From: Candidatus Babeliales bacterium | GTDB taxonomy: Bacteria > Babelota > Babeliae > Babelales > JABDEC01 | Assembly: GCA_031292305.1 (NCBI GenBank) | Contig: JARLHJ010000028.1 | Span: forward strand, 1 to 24,537 | DNA: 24,537 bases | Direction of reading: 5' to 3' | Part shown: positions 23,893 to 24,537 of the stretch, in pieces | Layout of the letters: every line of letters starts with the position of its first letter | Position numbering within the stretch: position 1 is the stretch's first letter | Notes under the pieces: generated by a model | What the model was told of the DNA's origin: nothing | The model's database searches: none | Seen by the model: only the letters and a program-made list of their open reading frames with translations | Position numbers and translations under genes: made by a program

Positions 23893-24057
23893 TTAATTTA
23901 TAGGTCCACGGGGTAGTACAAAGAATTCATCACCATAACTGTACATAGGTACACAAACTGAGGAATATTTTGGGACGTGAATATGAAAGAAACTTGGTAA
24001 GTTTATCAACTTGAAATTTGTGAATCTTCTATTAAAGAATTTATTTATTTTTATCAT
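23893..24057 (-). CDS. Small open frame of unknown function
   Basis: A 54-residue minus-strand frame starts at ATG 24057 and ends at TAA 23893. It reads MIKINKFFNRRFTNFK, then a Tyr/Phe/Pro-rich end (VPMYSYGDEFFVLPRGPIN). The Shine-Dalgarno is weak (AAGAAT). It ends 24 bases before the decayed lysine-rich gene on the same strand. It could be a real small protein or the tail of a decayed one; no family is recognised. Confidence 0.3.
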   Translation of the reverse strand: MIKINKFFNRRFTNFKLINLPSFFHIHVPKYSSVCVPMYSYGDEFFVLPRGPIN

Positions 24058-24083
24058 ATATTCTTATTATATATTAATTTAGA

Positions 24084-24365
24084 TTAAAAAGCAAGAAATT
24101 TAAAAAATTGTTTTCTATAGCTAATTAATTCAGGGTAAAACAAGAATTTTAGAAATAAAAAAAGCTCGCGAATTAGCGAGCTTGTATCGTTGTCTTTCTT
24201 AGTCTTTTTTGTTTTACGTGGTTTAGCTTCTTTGGCTTTCTTTTTGGGTTTAGCGACGGGAGGCATAGCCTTCAATCGTTTATCTACTGTCATTAATAAT
24301 ACAAATATAGCTTTTAAGTGTTCACGATTTTCAAAAGACAAAACGACATTTGTCTTTTTTAACAT
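24084..24365 (-). CDS. Small lysine-rich, histone-H1-like protein
   Basis: The product is 93 residues from ATG 24365 (GAGA 7 bases upstream; a TTG at 24392 would extend it by nine residues). The first 35 residues are amphipathic (SFENREHLKAIFVLLMTVDKR). Residues about 38-62 are Lys/Pro/Ala-rich (PVAKPKKKAKEAKPRKTKK), like the tails of histone H1-like bacterial DNA-binding proteins, so nucleic-acid binding is plausible. A perfect minus-strand terminator hairpin (24162-24183) lies inside the reading frame, and the last ~32 codons run through and beyond it. The paralog at 23715 stops just before its matching hairpin. The stop codon has probably been lost here, and the mRNA may lack one. Confidence 0.55.
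   Translation of the reverse strand: MLKKTNVVLSFENREHLKAIFVLLMTVDKRLKAMPPVAKPKKKAKEAKPRKTKKTKKDNDTSSLIRELFLFLKFLFYPELISYRKQFFKFLAF
24157..24183 (-). terminator. Terminator hairpin inside the lysine-rich reading frame
   Basis: Arms AAGCTCGC (24162-24169) and GCGAGCTT (24176-24183) enclose a 6-base loop, followed on the minus strand by a T run (24163-24157). It corresponds in place to the hairpin at 23694-23713. Confidence 0.75.
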
Positions 24366-24444
24366 ATATTTCTCTAAACAATACTTTTTCAAGTACCATT
24401 TAATTTTTAAATATTTTTAATATCTTTAATTGTTTTTAAGTTGC

Positions 24445-24537
24445 TTACTTGGTAAGCGTGCTTAGTCCATAATCGGCGTATAACTCGCCATCTCGGGATA
24501 AGTATTTTGTGATGTATGTCAGACACATGAGTCTAAC
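24445..24537 (-). CDS. C-terminal end of an unidentified protein
   Basis: The minus strand is open for 30 codons from the right edge to TAA 24447-24445, giving RLMCLTYITKYLSRDGELY, ADYGLSTLTK. Base composition is richer in G and C than the flanking spacer, as expected for coding sequence. The start lies outside the window and 30 residues do not identify a family. It is upstream of, and on the same strand as, the lysine-rich gene. Confidence 0.4.
   Translation of the reverse strand, partial: VRLMCLTYITKYLSRDGELYADYGLSTLTK

Noticed and set aside
17760-24537. Second attachment site (copy of the tRNA-Gln 3' end)
   Set aside because: I looked for GGTTCGAATC- and CCGCCCCA-like text downstream and saw none; a shorter core could still be missed.
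24445-24537. Partial frame at the right edge as a SET domain (GEL-x3-DYG)
   Set aside because: The resemblance is a handful of residues in 30, too little for a family claim.

Overview
The window is an AT-rich bacterial chromosome segment. It most likely comes from a host-associated member of Candidatus Dependentiae (TM6), such as a Babela-like amoeba symbiont. That placement is inference. It rests on a tandem family of large outer-membrane-type proteins sharing the block SYRPQDSNVARRMVGVID, on many short secreted proteins of unknown function, on WD40 and TPR proteins, and on a normal set of bacterial cell-wall and division genes.

Layout. Positions 1-664 hold the 3' end of fabD and an acyl carrier protein gene. 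Positions 716-4504 carry three exported proteins: a TPR-like protein, a cysteine-rich protein with 93-bp repeats, and a WD40 protein. Positions 4571-12085 hold four paralogous outer-membrane-type genes on the minus strand. The array also contains a decayed C-terminal remnant of a fifth copy (2994-3090) and a disrupted HExxH metalloprotease-like gene (7925-8494). Positions 12494-17666 are a housekeeping block on the plus strand: ftsK, murF, rsmH and spoVG, followed by tRNA-Gln(TTG) at 17683-17757. From the tRNA rightward the region looks accessory. It has a frameshifted large serine recombinase whose reading frame runs antisense through the tRNA into spoVG, a PAF-acetylhydrolase-like esterase, a TPR protein, a Rep protein resembling the filamentous-phage gene II type, a two-gene operon of secreted proteins (the second with a DUF4258-like domain and a C-terminal CVIL tail), and at the right edge small lysine-rich genes with a degenerate paralog.

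How the parts fit. The left genes feed fatty-acid synthesis. ftsK, murF and rsmH serve chromosome segregation and envelope growth. The outer-membrane array has individual terminators, strong Shine-Dalgarno sites on its two upstream members and a near-consensus promoter on one, which suggests abundant surface proteins. Their cysteine-rich N-termini suggest disulphide linkage in the periplasm or at the surface. The serine recombinase beside tRNA-Gln and the Rep gene suggest an integrated, now decaying plasmid or phage-like element; no second attachment site was found inside the window.
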